Source: an uncultured bacterium (GTDB lineage Bacteria > Bacteroidota > Bacteroidia > Bacteroidales > Bacteroidaceae). From it: DNA of 15,780 nt. Below, in pieces: positions 5,823 through 14,776 of the stretch; within the stretch, counting starts at the first letter, position 1; every line of letters starts with the position of its first letter. The position numbers were made by a program, and so were the translations under genes. A model generated the notes under the pieces. It did no database searches, had not been told where the DNA came from, and saw only the letters and a list, made by a program, of their open reading frames with translations. The stretch is from positions 1 through 15,780 of the forward strand of contig CALZMB010000019.1 in NCBI GenBank assembly GCA_945788485.1. The letters are read 5' to 3'.

Positions 5823-7649
5823 CTACTTCTCTATGTCCATCGCCGGCCCTGGGGTGTTGTAGCCGTATTTCTCTTTCAGCCGTGCGTTCGTGGCGAGACG
5901 GTTGCCAAAGACCTTGAATCCGTCTGTGCAGGCATCGAAGTATATCGGGAAAGCGCGCAGGTTTGTCGCGTAGGGCGAGGCGTACGGCTCAGCGACATCA
6001 TTGTCATGTATGAGCGACCCCGGCTGGTTTGACATGGTGTATATGCCCCCGGCATCATACAGCATCTTCGCATACTGCGAGACGCGGTTGGCTACGATGC
6101 GGTTGTTGCGCATACCCGTGTCTTCGGGTGTCCACCCCCACCCTATCGCGATGCCCGAATAGTTGACGTTAGAGACTGTGTTGCCCTCGATGTTCATGTC
6201 ACGGACAAAGCCGCAGCCTATGCCGACAGCGCCCCAGTCTTCGTTCGTAGCGTCATCGACGGTATTTGCCTTGATAGAGAAGCTCTCGGTGTAGGTCATG
6301 TCACGGGCTTCGGTCATAGCTTTTTGCTCAAGTGTCCATGCCAAGGGGCGGTGCACCTCTGTCGCTCCTTCCGCGAATGAGCCTACGAGGATGGCGGTGC
6401 CGCCGATGTCGGAGAAATCGTTCTCCTCTATTCTGACATCTGCACATCCGCTCACATAGTCCAACGCAGTGGAAGCAAGATGAGAGAACTGGCACTGAAC
6501 GAAATCCACCCGCTGTGCCCTGCTGACGCTCACCGCCGCCTCGGGACGTTCTATCCACGCCTGGTTTTCGAGCGTCTTCGCCCATGGCAGCCCTTCGTGC
6601 TGCACGAGTTTGTACGCCTCTATTATCGGGAATCCGCCCTGCAACGTCACATGCCCCATGGCGGCGGGGCGTTTCCACGCCGCATGTTCAAAGCTGATGT
6701 TGCGGAAGATGATGTCGTGTACACGCTCGTAGTCGCTGCCACTGACAACGACAAGCGAGCTGAGGCGCGGCACAACGACTTCGCCTTTTGCCTCTGACGG
6801 AAGATGGATGGCGCCAGTCTGATAGTCCTGCCACCATTCGTCTGCGCCGTCGAGAAACTGCCGCGCATTGCGCAACGCGAAAGATGACGAGCCTTGCTCG
6901 CCACCGATGACAGGCTGCGGCCACGGATGTTCGAACTCTATATTGCTCTCGGGCTGCATGAACGAGAGGACGGCATCGTCGCCGTAAATCTTGATGTCAG
7001 CGACGCGCAGGATGGCGATAGCCCAGCGCTGATGCACGACCATCTCAAGCTGCGGCGCATCGGCGATGCTGTTTATGTTGAAACGCCGCAAGACACTGGC
7101 AGGGATGGTGATGGTGCGTGACTGGGCATCAAATGCCTTGATGGCATCCATCTTCATCTCGCCGGCGTGCGACGCAAGGTGCAGCTTGGTGCCGTTTGCC
7201 CATAGGCTGCGCGTGAAAAGCGGCATGCCGGCATGGCGGGGAGCGTCGATAGTGATGTAAGAAGACTTCTTCACTCCTTCCGCGACGGCATCTCCAACAG
7301 CAGCGGCTGTCAGCGCGACACCGCCAGAGATGACAGCCTTTGCCTCACCGTCAGTGGTGATGACGGTTTTGCTTCGCTGCGTGCCGCTGTCTTCCGGACG
7401 GAGGAAGAGAGGCTCGTCGAGCCGGAACACCGCATCTGACGCCAGCCGGATGACGATGTCTTCCGCCGAACGGGGGTCGGATGTCCTGCGCCACTCACGC
7501 GCCATGCGCAATGCGCATCTCACGGTTTTGAGCGGATGGCTCTTTGTCCCGTCAGCGGCATCGTCGCCAGACGGGGAGACATAAATCTCGCCGGCAAGCA
7601 CAGGGGCTGCCGCCAAGAGAAAAAGAATGGAGAAAAATATGTTTTTCAT
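5823..7649 (-). CDS. Secreted right-handed parallel beta-helix protein, probable carbohydrate-active enzyme
   Basis: From the preferred start this protein has 608 residues. It begins with a clear signal peptide (MKNIFFSILFLLAAAPVLA) followed by EIYVSPSGDDAADGT, the usual opening of secreted PbH1/pectate-lyase-fold proteins. The frame is open upstream to an ATG at 7679, but those ten extra codons would precede the signal peptide, so ATG 7647-7649 is preferred. The middle contains the ADEWWQDYQTGAIHLP and VVVPRLSSLVVV segments, then repeated short strands with asparagines (EENDFSDIGG, IEGNTVSNVNYSG, NNRIVANRVSQY) typical of stacked beta-helix coils. This layout resembles the GH141-like group, which includes fucosidases and xylanases, but that assignment is tentative. 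It acts outside the cytoplasm. It lies 39 bp after kdsC and near a divergent GH51 arabinofuranosidase, which fits plant cell wall polysaccharide breakdown. Confidence 0.85.
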   Translation of the reverse strand: MKNIFFSILFLLAAAPVLAGEIYVSPSGDDAADGTKSHPLKTVRCALRMAREWRRTSDPRSAEDIVIRLASDAVFRLDEPLFLRPEDSGTQRSKTVITTDGEAKAVISGGVALTAAAVGDAVAEGVKKSSYITIDAPRHAGMPLFTRSLWANGTKLHLASHAGEMKMDAIKAFDAQSRTITIPASVLRRFNINSIADAPQLEMVVHQRWAIAILRVADIKIYGDDAVLSFMQPESNIEFEHPWPQPVIGGEQGSSSFALRNARQFLDGADEWWQDYQTGAIHLPSEAKGEVVVPRLSSLVVVSGSDYERVHDIIFRNISFEHAAWKRPAAMGHVTLQGGFPIIEAYKLVQHEGLPWAKTLENQAWIERPEAAVSVSRAQRVDFVQCQFSHLASTALDYVSGCADVRIEENDFSDIGGTAILVGSFAEGATEVHRPLAWTLEQKAMTEARDMTYTESFSIKANTVDDATNEDWGAVGIGCGFVRDMNIEGNTVSNVNYSGIAIGWGWTPEDTGMRNNRIVANRVSQYAKMLYDAGGIYTMSNQPGSLIHDNDVAEPYASPYATNLRAFPIYFDACTDGFKVFGNRLATNARLKEKYGYNTPGPAMDIEK

Positions 7650-7688
7650 ATTCTCGGAAAAAGAAAAAAGGGGGAACAAAAGAAAATC

Positions 7689-8207
7689 TCACCAGCCGAA
7701 GGCATGCCTGTCTGACAGCCAATGTCCTTGCGCGCGCAACACTTGTTCAATCACGTCGCGACAACAGCCATAGCCTCCATCATACGGACTGACATACACG
7801 CTGATGTCTCGTATCTCGGCGCACGCGTCGTTGGGACAGCACGGACAGCCCACGCGGCGCATCACCTCATAGTCTGGAATATCATCGCCCATATACAAAA
7901 TCTCTTTGTCCGTCAGACCATGACGGCGGAGATACGCGTCATAGGTATCAATCTTCACGGCACAGCCCATAAAGATATCCTCGACTCCCAGCTTTTCGTA
8001 TCTGCCGCGGATGGCATCAGAAGAGCCGCCGGTGATGATGCCTATCCTCATGCCGCGCTTACGCGCCAGCTGTATGGCATAGCCGTCTTTTATGTTCACC
8101 GTACGCTGCGGCATTCCTTCCGCATCGGTCTGTACCGTCGATGCGCTCAGCACTCCGTCAACGTCAAACAATATTGCCTTTATCGCAGACAAATCATAGT
8201 TTATCAT
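7689..8207 (-). CDS. kdsC: 3-deoxy-D-manno-octulosonate 8-phosphate phosphatase (HAD family)
   Basis: This 172-residue HAD phosphatase removes phosphate from KDO-8-phosphate to give KDO for the lipopolysaccharide core. HAD motif I, FDVDGVLS, places the catalytic aspartates at residues 15 and 17. IITGGSS at 57-63 is motif II. K85 is a motif III candidate, and MGDDIPD at 106-112 is motif IV. Length and the lack of a large cap domain fit the KdsC subfamily, which works as a tetramer. The C-terminal stretch GGYGCCRDVIEQVLRAQGHW matches the KdsC C-terminal tail. Cysteines are unusually frequent near the end (residues 121-149). It is the first gene of a probable minus-strand unit with the beta-helix and kinase genes; a promoter is proposed at 8242-8272. 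Confidence 0.9.
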   Translation of the reverse strand: MINYDLSAIKAILFDVDGVLSASTVQTDAEGMPQRTVNIKDGYAIQLARKRGMRIGIITGGSSDAIRGRYEKLGVEDIFMGCAVKIDTYDAYLRRHGLTDKEILYMGDDIPDYEVMRRVGCPCCPNDACAEIRDISVYVSPYDGGYGCCRDVIEQVLRAQGHWLSDRHAFGW

Positions 8208-8241
8208 AGATGCTTCTGATAGTATATTTGCATATTTTTTG

Positions 8242-8272
8242 CAAAACTATATTTTTTTTTCCATTTCACCAA
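8242..8272 (-). promoter_or_regulatory. Predicted kdsC promoter (Bacteroidetes type)
   Basis: On the minus strand TAGTTTTG (8249-8242) matches the TAnnTTTG -7 box. TTGG (8272-8269) is a partial match to the TTTG -33 box, 19 bp upstream. Transcription would start near 8235, leaving a leader of about 27 nt before the kdsC ATG at 8207. The surrounding DNA is rich in A and T, so chance matches are possible. Confidence 0.5.
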
Positions 8273-8291
8273 GAATATTGAGATTTTTTTT

Positions 8292-8299
8292 TAACTTTG
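8292..8299 (+). promoter_or_regulatory. Predicted -7 box of the GH51 gene promoter
   Basis: TAACTTTG matches the Bacteroidetes -7 consensus TAnnTTTG. No good TTTG is found 19-21 bp upstream; the nearest TTG (8278-8280) is too close. If used, transcription starts near 8306 and the 8-bp repeat array at 8395-8466 lies in a 5' leader of about 180 nt. Confidence 0.4.
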
Positions 8300-8394
8300 C
8301 ACGAAGATACATTCTTTTAGTTGGCGAGATGACAAGTTGACAAGCAAACGAGCTATATGTACTGTAAGCTCAAAACTCACCACTCAAACACTAT

Positions 8395-8466
8395 CAACTT
8401 GTCAACTCGTCAACTTGTCAACTTGTCAACTCGTCAACTTGTCAACTTGTCAACTTATCAACTTAT
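8395..8466 (+). repeat. Nine tandem 8-bp repeats upstream of the arabinofuranosidase gene
   Basis: Nine consecutive 8-bp units have consensus CAACTTGT: five exact copies, two CAACTCGT (8403-8410 and 8427-8434) and two CAACTTAT (8451-8466). The array ends 21 bp before the ATG at 8488. An inverted copy, TGACAAGTTGACAAG, lies at 8330-8344 and can pair with the array in several registers (for example 8414-8428), giving a 15-bp stem. The array is not coding. It may vary in copy number by slippage, and if transcribed may form alternative hairpins in the leader. Confidence 0.9.
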
Positions 8467-8487
8467 TCACTGGTTAACTATAAAAAT

Positions 8488-10062
<1,575 letters not shown>

Positions 10063-10070
10063 TACAAACG

Positions 10071-10176
10071 AAAAAACGCATGCAGCGGTTTGACACTCTC
10101 CAGGCTGACATCATGCTCAGGCATGAGTTGTTGTCAGTTTGCGGAAAGAAGTCAAACCGCTGCACGCGTTTTTTTT
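10071..10176. terminator. Large composite two-directional terminator hairpin
   Basis: The left arm 10071-10094 starts AAAAAACGC and continues TGCAGCGGTTTGAC (10081-10094). It pairs with 10151-10174 with one A-C mismatch, a 24-bp stem. The 56-bp interior folds again: CTGACA (10105-10110) with TGTCAG (10132-10137), and TCATGC (10111-10116) with GCATGA (10121-10126) around a TCAG loop. Eight T follow on the plus strand (10169-10176), and six A begin the left arm, so both strands end in U runs. It lies between the convergent GH51 (stop 10062) and response regulator (stop 10214) genes. Confidence 0.85.
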
Positions 10177-10213
10177 GTTCATGACGCCAAAGGCAGAAAA
10201 CCAACGGCGGGTG

Positions 10214-10609
10214 TCATTCGATGTCTCGCTTCTCCAACTGCTTTTCTATGCTCTTGACGAGCTTGTCCATAATGATAGGCTTCGTGATGAAATCATTCGC
10301 GCCAGCCTTGAAGCCGCGTATGATGTCGGCATCTGAGTTGAGAGCAGTGAGGATGATGACGGGGAGGTCTTTTGTCTGAGGATTGGAGCGTAGCCTGCTC
10401 AGCACCTCGTAGCCGTCCATATTGGGCATGAGAAGGTCGAGCAACACCACAGAAGGCAATTCTGCGTGTATCATCTCTAAGGCTTCGCTGCCGCTGTTGG
10501 CTTTCTTTACATTGAACTTGTATCTGGTCAGCATCTTCTCAACGAGCAACAGGTTGAGAGGTACATCATCGACAGCGAGAACAGTGAATTGTGAATAGTC
10601 TTTTGGCAT
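10214..10609 (-). CDS. Single-domain response regulator (CheY-like receiver)
   Basis: This 131-residue protein consists only of a receiver domain. Acidic residues are at 14-15 (AVDD), the phospho-acceptor Asp58 is in VVLLDLLMPNMDG, the conserved Thr88 is in IILTAL, and Lys110 is in FITKP. Phosphorylation by a histidine kinase would switch its interaction with another protein; there is no DNA-binding or enzymatic output domain. No kinase gene is nearby, so the partner is unknown. It is read from its own start 105 bp beyond the thyA stop on the same strand. GAATTTTG on the minus strand (10674-10667) is a weak -7 box candidate. Its 3' end meets the composite terminator at 10071-10176. Confidence 0.92.
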   Translation of the reverse strand: MPKDYSQFTVLAVDDVPLNLLLVEKMLTRYKFNVKKANSGSEALEMIHAELPSVVLLDLLMPNMDGYEVLSRLRSNPQTKDLPVIILTALNSDADIIRGFKAGANDFITKPIIMDKLVKSIEKQLEKRDIE

Positions 10610-10714
10610 AGTGTTTTTGATTGAAAAGGGTTGTTGTTTTCTATTTTAGTTGTACTGCATATCAGGCAAAATTCATCTCGCTTACATATTACGAGGGTAT
10701 GGCATCGACAATCA

Positions 10715-11509
10715 TCACACCGACACTTCAGCCTTGATGTGCGGCCACGGGTCGTAATCTACGAGCTGGAAGTCTTCGTATCTGAAGGCGAACAAATCCT
10801 TCACATCCTTGTTTATCAACATCCGGGGAAGAGGACGCGGAGTGCGTTGCAGCTGTATATCTGCCTGTTCGAGATGGTTGAGATACAGATGTGTGTCGCC
10901 TGTGGTGTGTATGAACTCTCCCGGTTTCAGGTCGCACACCTGCGCCATCATCATCAGGAGGAGTGCATAAGAGGCGATGTTGAAAGGCACGCCGAGGAAA
11001 GTGTCTGCAGAGCGTTGATAGAGTTGCAACGAGAGTTTGCCTTCAGCTACATAGAACTGGAAGAGGCAATGGCAGGGCGGCAGCGCCATCTGCGACACCT
11101 CAGCGACATTCCACGCGCTGCAGAGGATTCGGCGCGAATCGGGTGTATGACGTATCTGGTCAAGAATCTGCTGTATCTGGTCGATGTGTCCGCCATCGGC
11201 TGTAGGCCACGAACGCCACTGATGGCCATAGACTGGTCCCAGCTCGCCGTTCTCGTCAGCCCATTCGTTCCAGATCCTCACGCCGTTCTCTTGGAGATAG
11301 CGGATGTTCGTCGAGCCGCTGAGAAACCACAACAGCTCGTGGATGATGCTTTTCAGATGCAACTTCTTTGTCGTGAGCAGCGGGAAGCCGTCATCAAGAT
11401 TGAAACGCATCTGATGCCCGAACACTGATTTCGTGCCCGTCCCCGTGCGGTCGGTTTTCACCACGCCCTCAGTCTTTATGCGCTTCAGGAGGTCTAAGTA
11501 TTGTTTCAT
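10715..11509 (-). CDS. thyA: Thymidylate synthase
   Basis: This 264-residue enzyme converts dUMP to dTMP using 5,10-methylenetetrahydrofolate, the last step of thymidylate synthesis. The catalytic Cys146 lies in MALPPCHCLFQFYV. The dUMP-binding segment QRSADTFLGVPFNIASYA follows, and TRTGTGTKSVFG-like residues at 21-31 hold the phosphate-binding arginine region. The end, YDPWPHIKAEVSV, matches the usual ThyA tail, and the length equals that of the E. coli enzyme. The start ATG (11507-11509) overlaps the stop of the PorT-like gene by 4 bp (ATGA), suggesting translational coupling. A dihydrofolate reductase gene, often next to thyA in bacteria, does not follow here; the next gene is a response regulator. 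Confidence 0.97.
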   Translation of the reverse strand: MKQYLDLLKRIKTEGVVKTDRTGTGTKSVFGHQMRFNLDDGFPLLTTKKLHLKSIIHELLWFLSGSTNIRYLQENGVRIWNEWADENGELGPVYGHQWRSWPTADGGHIDQIQQILDQIRHTPDSRRILCSAWNVAEVSQMALPPCHCLFQFYVAEGKLSLQLYQRSADTFLGVPFNIASYALLLMMMAQVCDLKPGEFIHTTGDTHLYLNHLEQADIQLQRTPRPLPRMLINKDVKDLFAFRYEDFQLVDYDPWPHIKAEVSV

Positions 11510-12270
11510 TTGCGTCTTGCGTTTTTTGTCCTGACAATGTCAAACAGATAGGTCATCTTGAACACTATGCTGTTATGGTTCGAACGGGCGAAATAGTCAG
11601 CCTTCGTGTCGTGATAGATATTGCCGAGACCGTAGTAGTAACGGGCTTCGAGCAATATATGTCCCGCCCGTTTCATCGACATCTCCATGCCCAAGCCTGC
11701 CGTGATGCCATAGTCGAAGTTGTTCTCGACAGCCATCGTGTCTTGCGCGATGACGCTGTTGGCGCGGTCGGGGTTGGTGTCGTAGGCATTCTTTGCGGTG
11801 AAGTTGGTTTCGGTCTTCTCGGAGAGTTTCAGTCCGAACTGCGGACCGAGGTTGATGAAGAACTTCATGCCGGAGACTTCTCTTCCGAAGCCGAGGTGTG
11901 CCAGCAGCGGCATCTGCATGTAGCTGATGGTGCGGCTGTATTGCTCCGCCTCGCCTGTCTGGTTATTGATGCATGGTTCGTCGTTCACGCTGAGGATGCT
12001 CTCTTTCCATCCGGCCTCAGCATAGTTCAGCTCCATCTGCACGGCGCAAATCATGTTGAAATATTTTTCACAAACGTAGCGTGCGGTCAGTCCGGCTGTC
12101 ATTCCGCCCAGCATAGACTGCGGCACCTTTGGCACGAAGGCGATGCTGTTGAGCTGATAGCCTCCGTTGAATCCTATCGCGAAATCGTTCCTGTAGCTGC
12201 CCACCTGTGCTTTTGCCGCGTTCGCCGCGAGGCACAGACAGAGCGTGATGTATAGTATCCTTAGTCTCAT
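11506..12270 (-). CDS. PorT-like outer-membrane beta-barrel protein
   Basis: This 254-residue exported protein has a signal peptide (MRLRILYITLCLCLAANAAKA, cut before QVGSY). Alternating hydrophobic strands typical of small outer-membrane barrels follow, for example FAIGFNGGYQLNSI, GLTARYVCEKYF, MKFFINLGPQFGLKL, YGITAGLGMEM and HILLEARYYYGLGNIY, ending with an aromatic-rich strand (VFKMTYLF). It resembles the PorT/OMP_b-brl_2 family of Bacteroidetes. True PorT is an outer-membrane part of the type IX secretion system, but many family members are not, so the role here is unproven. A T9SS substrate is encoded divergently two genes away (13974-14696). The gene lies 75 bp after the LysM gene on the same strand and overlaps thyA by 4 bp. 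Confidence 0.8.
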   Translation of the reverse strand: MRLRILYITLCLCLAANAAKAQVGSYRNDFAIGFNGGYQLNSIAFVPKVPQSMLGGMTAGLTARYVCEKYFNMICAVQMELNYAEAGWKESILSVNDEPCINNQTGEAEQYSRTISYMQMPLLAHLGFGREVSGMKFFINLGPQFGLKLSEKTETNFTAKNAYDTNPDRANSVIAQDTMAVENNFDYGITAGLGMEMSMKRAGHILLEARYYYGLGNIYHDTKADYFARSNHNSIVFKMTYLFDIVRTKNARRK

Positions 12271-12290
12271 TGTTTTTCATTGTGTTGACA

Positions 12291-12322
12291 GGCAGCCGCT
12301 TTGCCGTTTCACTGAGGCTGCC
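12291..12322 (-). other. Small intercistronic hairpin
   Basis: GGCAGCC (12291-12297) is complementary to GGCTGCC (12316-12322), a 7-bp stem with an 18-nt loop in the 75-bp gap between the LysM gene and the PorT-like gene. No U run follows on the minus strand. It could stabilise the message or weaken read-through; it may also be chance. Confidence 0.3.
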
Positions 12323-12345
12323 GGCGCTCCACACCCGCCGTATTC

Positions 12346-13764
12346 TTATTTCTTTGAGAAATGCACGAGCATGAACGCCTTGTTCTGATAGCCTCCGTTG
12401 CCTACGCGTTCGAACATCAGAGGGGTCTGCACCGGTGTATGACATTTCTCTGCCGACGTGCCGTGGAAGTTCTTCCCGTATTTCTTCAGACCTTTGATGA
12501 AGAACATCGCATGGTCGTAGCCTGTGAGGGCGAAGCATGGGAGGGCATACTGCACGGCACCGCCGAAATTCGCGAGATAGTCACGTTCGATGCGCTGAAG
12601 ACGTATGGAAGAGGTGTCGTAGTCGTAGGTTGAGGGGATATAAGTGTCATACTTGCGGAACTTCTCGCCATACACCTGTGTATATAGGAACCATTCGTTG
12701 TAGCCGAACATCGAAATCTCAATCCCCGGATTGTTCGCGGTGAGAGTGTCGAGCTTCTTCAACACCTGCCCCAACTCCGGCGAACGGCCCGTATTGAGGA
12801 TGACCATGTTGCGTTTGCCTTGGCGGAATGCCTTGGCAAAGACATCGTCCTGGCTGTCAAGGTTCGTTACGCTGTATGCCAGGCCTTTTGTTTCGAGGCG
12901 TTTGCGCAGGCCGAAGGTGAAATCGCCCTTCTTCGACGAGGGGTCGTTGCAGTCGATGAAGACGGGATAAGTGTTGACGAATCGTTGCATGAACTGTTCT
13001 ATCGCCGCCGCCGTGAGGTCGGCCGGCGTCTGATAGACCTGATATATCTGCGGACAATTCTGCACATCGTTTCCGCTGATAGAGAAAGGAATGACCATCG
13101 GGATGTTGTTGCACATGCAGAAATCCGCCAAGCCTCTCACCTGTGCCGTATAGAGCGGGCCGAAGATGATGTTGCATTTCACGGCGTTCTTGTCGCTCAA
13201 TGTCTTCCTGATGTCATCGCCTTCGGCAACGTTCCAGGCATTGACGGTGACATTGTATCCTTCATGTTTCAAATCGTTGACGGCGAGCAGCATGCCGCGG
13301 TAGTATTCCGCCATGCGCAAGCCATCGCCGTTGACACTGTGCAGGGGCAGCATCACGCCTATAGTGACGTGTCCCTGTTGCAGGCGGCTCTCACGCTCGG
13401 CAGCGGCGGATGTTTGGCTTGCTGTTGCTGACGGTGTCTTTGCCGACGGTGTCTGAGGGGCGGCACCCGGAGGAGTGCCAGCGGATTCAAGGTGTTCAGG
13501 GATGTTGACAAGCATGCCTTTCTTCAACACGAAGTTTGGTTCGCGCATTGCAGGATTGGCATTACGCAGCTCGTCGATTGTCACGCCATATTCCTTTGCT
13601 ATGCCGAAGATTGTCTCCTGCTTCTTCGCCTTGTGGATAGAGAGGATTTTCTGGGCATGACATTCTGTCACCGCAAAGAGACAAGCGATGCAAAGCGACA
13701 TCACCGCAGCCGCCAAGCGGCATCTGCCGGCAATCCGGGCAAGAGGATGCAATCTGTCTTTCAT
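12346..13764 (-). CDS. LysM domain protein with periplasmic-binding-protein-like domain
   Basis: An exported protein of 472 residues from the preferred start; the frame also opens at ATG 13785, seven codons earlier. The shorter start (MKDRLHPLARIAG) places basic residues next to the hydrophobic core, and the signal peptide ends CHA before QKILSI. A LysM domain, about 50 residues long, follows at once (ETIFGIAKEYGVTIDELR, then GMLVNIP) and should bind peptidoglycan. A linker of about 35 residues rich in Ala, Pro, Ser and Thr leads to a type 1 periplasmic-binding fold (VTIGVMLPLHS at its start, then IIFGPLYTAQV and MVILNTGRSPELG). Such proteins in Bacteroidales are usually annotated as substrate-binding proteins, but no permease genes are present, so a cell-envelope sensing or scaffold role is possible. 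The product is likely periplasmic. It is the first gene of the minus-strand unit with the PorT-like gene and thyA. Confidence 0.85.
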   Translation of the reverse strand: MKDRLHPLARIAGRCRLAAAVMSLCIACLFAVTECHAQKILSIHKAKKQETIFGIAKEYGVTIDELRNANPAMREPNFVLKKGMLVNIPEHLESAGTPPGAAPQTPSAKTPSATASQTSAAAERESRLQQGHVTIGVMLPLHSVNGDGLRMAEYYRGMLLAVNDLKHEGYNVTVNAWNVAEGDDIRKTLSDKNAVKCNIIFGPLYTAQVRGLADFCMCNNIPMVIPFSISGNDVQNCPQIYQVYQTPADLTAAAIEQFMQRFVNTYPVFIDCNDPSSKKGDFTFGLRKRLETKGLAYSVTNLDSQDDVFAKAFRQGKRNMVILNTGRSPELGQVLKKLDTLTANNPGIEISMFGYNEWFLYTQVYGEKFRKYDTYIPSTYDYDTSSIRLQRIERDYLANFGGAVQYALPCFALTGYDHAMFFIKGLKKYGKNFHGTSAEKCHTPVQTPLMFERVGNGGYQNKAFMLVHFSKK

Positions 13765-13905
13765 TTTAAAAAAGGTGGTTATCATTGTCTATCAGATTTT
13801 CCGCCATGACAGGCATGGCATACAGGGGCACGCAGCCTAAGACATTTCAAAGGGCATCACAGCCACTTTTGTATGCTTTGATGGCAAATTGGGTTAATTT
13901 GTTTG

Positions 13906-13937
13906 CAAAATTAGTGAAATATCTTTGATTAACCAAT
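13906..13937 (-). promoter_or_regulatory. Predicted promoter of the LysM, PorT-like, thyA unit
   Basis: On the minus strand TAATTTTG (13913-13906) matches the -7 box TAnnTTTG. ATTG (13937-13934) is a near match to TTTG, 20 bp upstream. Transcription would start near 13900, giving a leader of more than 100 nt. The leader contains a small hairpin, GCCATG (13803-13808) with CATGGC (13814-13819). Confidence 0.6.
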
Positions 13938-13954
13938 TCTTTTTGCTAATTTTG
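13924..13954 (+). promoter_or_regulatory. Predicted promoter of the type IX-secreted protein gene
   Basis: TTTG (13924-13927) and TAATTTTG (13947-13954) with 19 bp between them match the Bacteroidetes promoter consensus in both boxes and spacing. The ATG at 13974 is 19 bp beyond the -7 box, so the leader would be short. The -33 region is shared with the opposing minus-strand promoter. Confidence 0.75.
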
Positions 13955-13973
13955 CACATATTTTTAGAATAAA

Positions 13974-14696
13974 ATGAACTATTACATACATTGCATCATC
14001 ATTTCTTCCCTTTTGTTGGCATTATCAAACCGCTGTAATGCCCAGGCTGAATTGCCCGCCATCTCTCCCACCGCGACATATACCACAAACGACGGCAGCA
14101 CAGAAGAGACGGAGAACATGTCTGGCTCTGCCCCTATTGTCGGTGTGTTCCGCGCCAACCCTTCGTTCACAGACGGGTGGAGCGCGAACTACGAGTGGCG
14201 TTTCACACGCGAGGGTGAGCAACAGCCGTGGCTCATACGCTACGAAGAGGACACGGAAGTGACCTTCAACGACTACGGCATGACACAGATAGTGTGCTAT
14301 GCTACGTTCACCAACGGCACGGACTCTATTGTCTATGGCGAAGAGTATTGGGCTACGGAGCTCACGCCCTTCACATGCAGCATAGCATCGTCGAAACTTG
14401 AGATGCCCAATGCTTTCTCTCCCAACGGCGACGGAATAAACGACATCTACCAAGCGAAGACGGGATGGCAGTCGATAGTAGAGTTTCATGCCATAATTTT
14501 CAACCGTTGGGGACAGAAACTGTTCGAATGGGACAACCCCGCCGCAGGATGGGACGGCACACACAACGGCAAACCGGTGAAAGACGGTGTTTATTACTGC
14601 TTAGTGAAAGCCCGCGGTGCCGACGGGATAAAATACAACATCAAACGCGACGTCAATCTGCTTAGAGGATATAAAGAGACAACAAGCGGAAACTGA
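13974..14696 (+). CDS. Secreted protein with type IX secretion type B (CHU_C) sorting domain
   Basis: This 240-residue protein has a signal peptide (about residues 1-23, ending RCNA before Q). A middle region of about 115 residues follows, with YEWRFTREG and a long stretch of short strands that may form an immunoglobulin-like domain. The C-terminal domain (about 143-232) has the hallmarks of the gliding-motility-associated/type B sorting signal: PNAFSPNGDGINDIY, IFNRWGQKLFEW, GWDGTHNGKPVKDGVYYCLVK. Such domains direct proteins through the type IX system to the cell surface. The middle region has no enzymatic motif I recognise, so the function is unknown; a structural or adhesive role is possible. 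It has its own promoter and is followed 80 bp later by uvrA on the same strand without an obvious terminator. Confidence 0.9.
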   Translation: MNYYIHCIIISSLLLALSNRCNAQAELPAISPTATYTTNDGSTEETENMSGSAPIVGVFRANPSFTDGWSANYEWRFTREGEQQPWLIRYEEDTEVTFNDYGMTQIVCYATFTNGTDSIVYGEEYWATELTPFTCSIASSKLEMPNAFSPNGDGINDIYQAKTGWQSIVEFHAIIFNRWGQKLFEWDNPAAGWDGTHNGKPVKDGVYYCLVKARGADGIKYNIKRDVNLLRGYKETTSGN

Positions 14697-14776
14697 CCCC
14701 TTGCATTGCCACTCAGGAGACGGCATAGCCAAGACCAAATATTCAGCTGATTCGCAGAACACACCTTTTTTCAACA

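Noticed and set aside
8395..8466. CRISPR array
   Set aside because: Units are 8 bp in direct tandem with no spacers and no cas genes nearby; it is a short tandem repeat.
10631..11428. Plus-strand frame of 265 codons opposite thyA
   Set aside because: thyA is certain on the other strand; the plus-strand translation shows no domain and is a codon-bias shadow.
11575..12255. Plus-strand frame opposite the PorT-like gene; similar ones at 12820-13431 and 7722-8219
   Set aside because: They mirror real minus-strand genes with signal peptides or catalytic motifs and carry none themselves.
12068..12538. Minus-strand 156-codon frame bridging the LysM and PorT-like genes
   Set aside because: Overlaps the ends of two real genes in another frame; Arg-rich product without recognisable features.
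14025..14564. Minus-strand 179-codon frame opposite the T9SS substrate
   Set aside because: The plus-strand gene has a promoter, signal peptide and sorting domain; the antisense frame has none.
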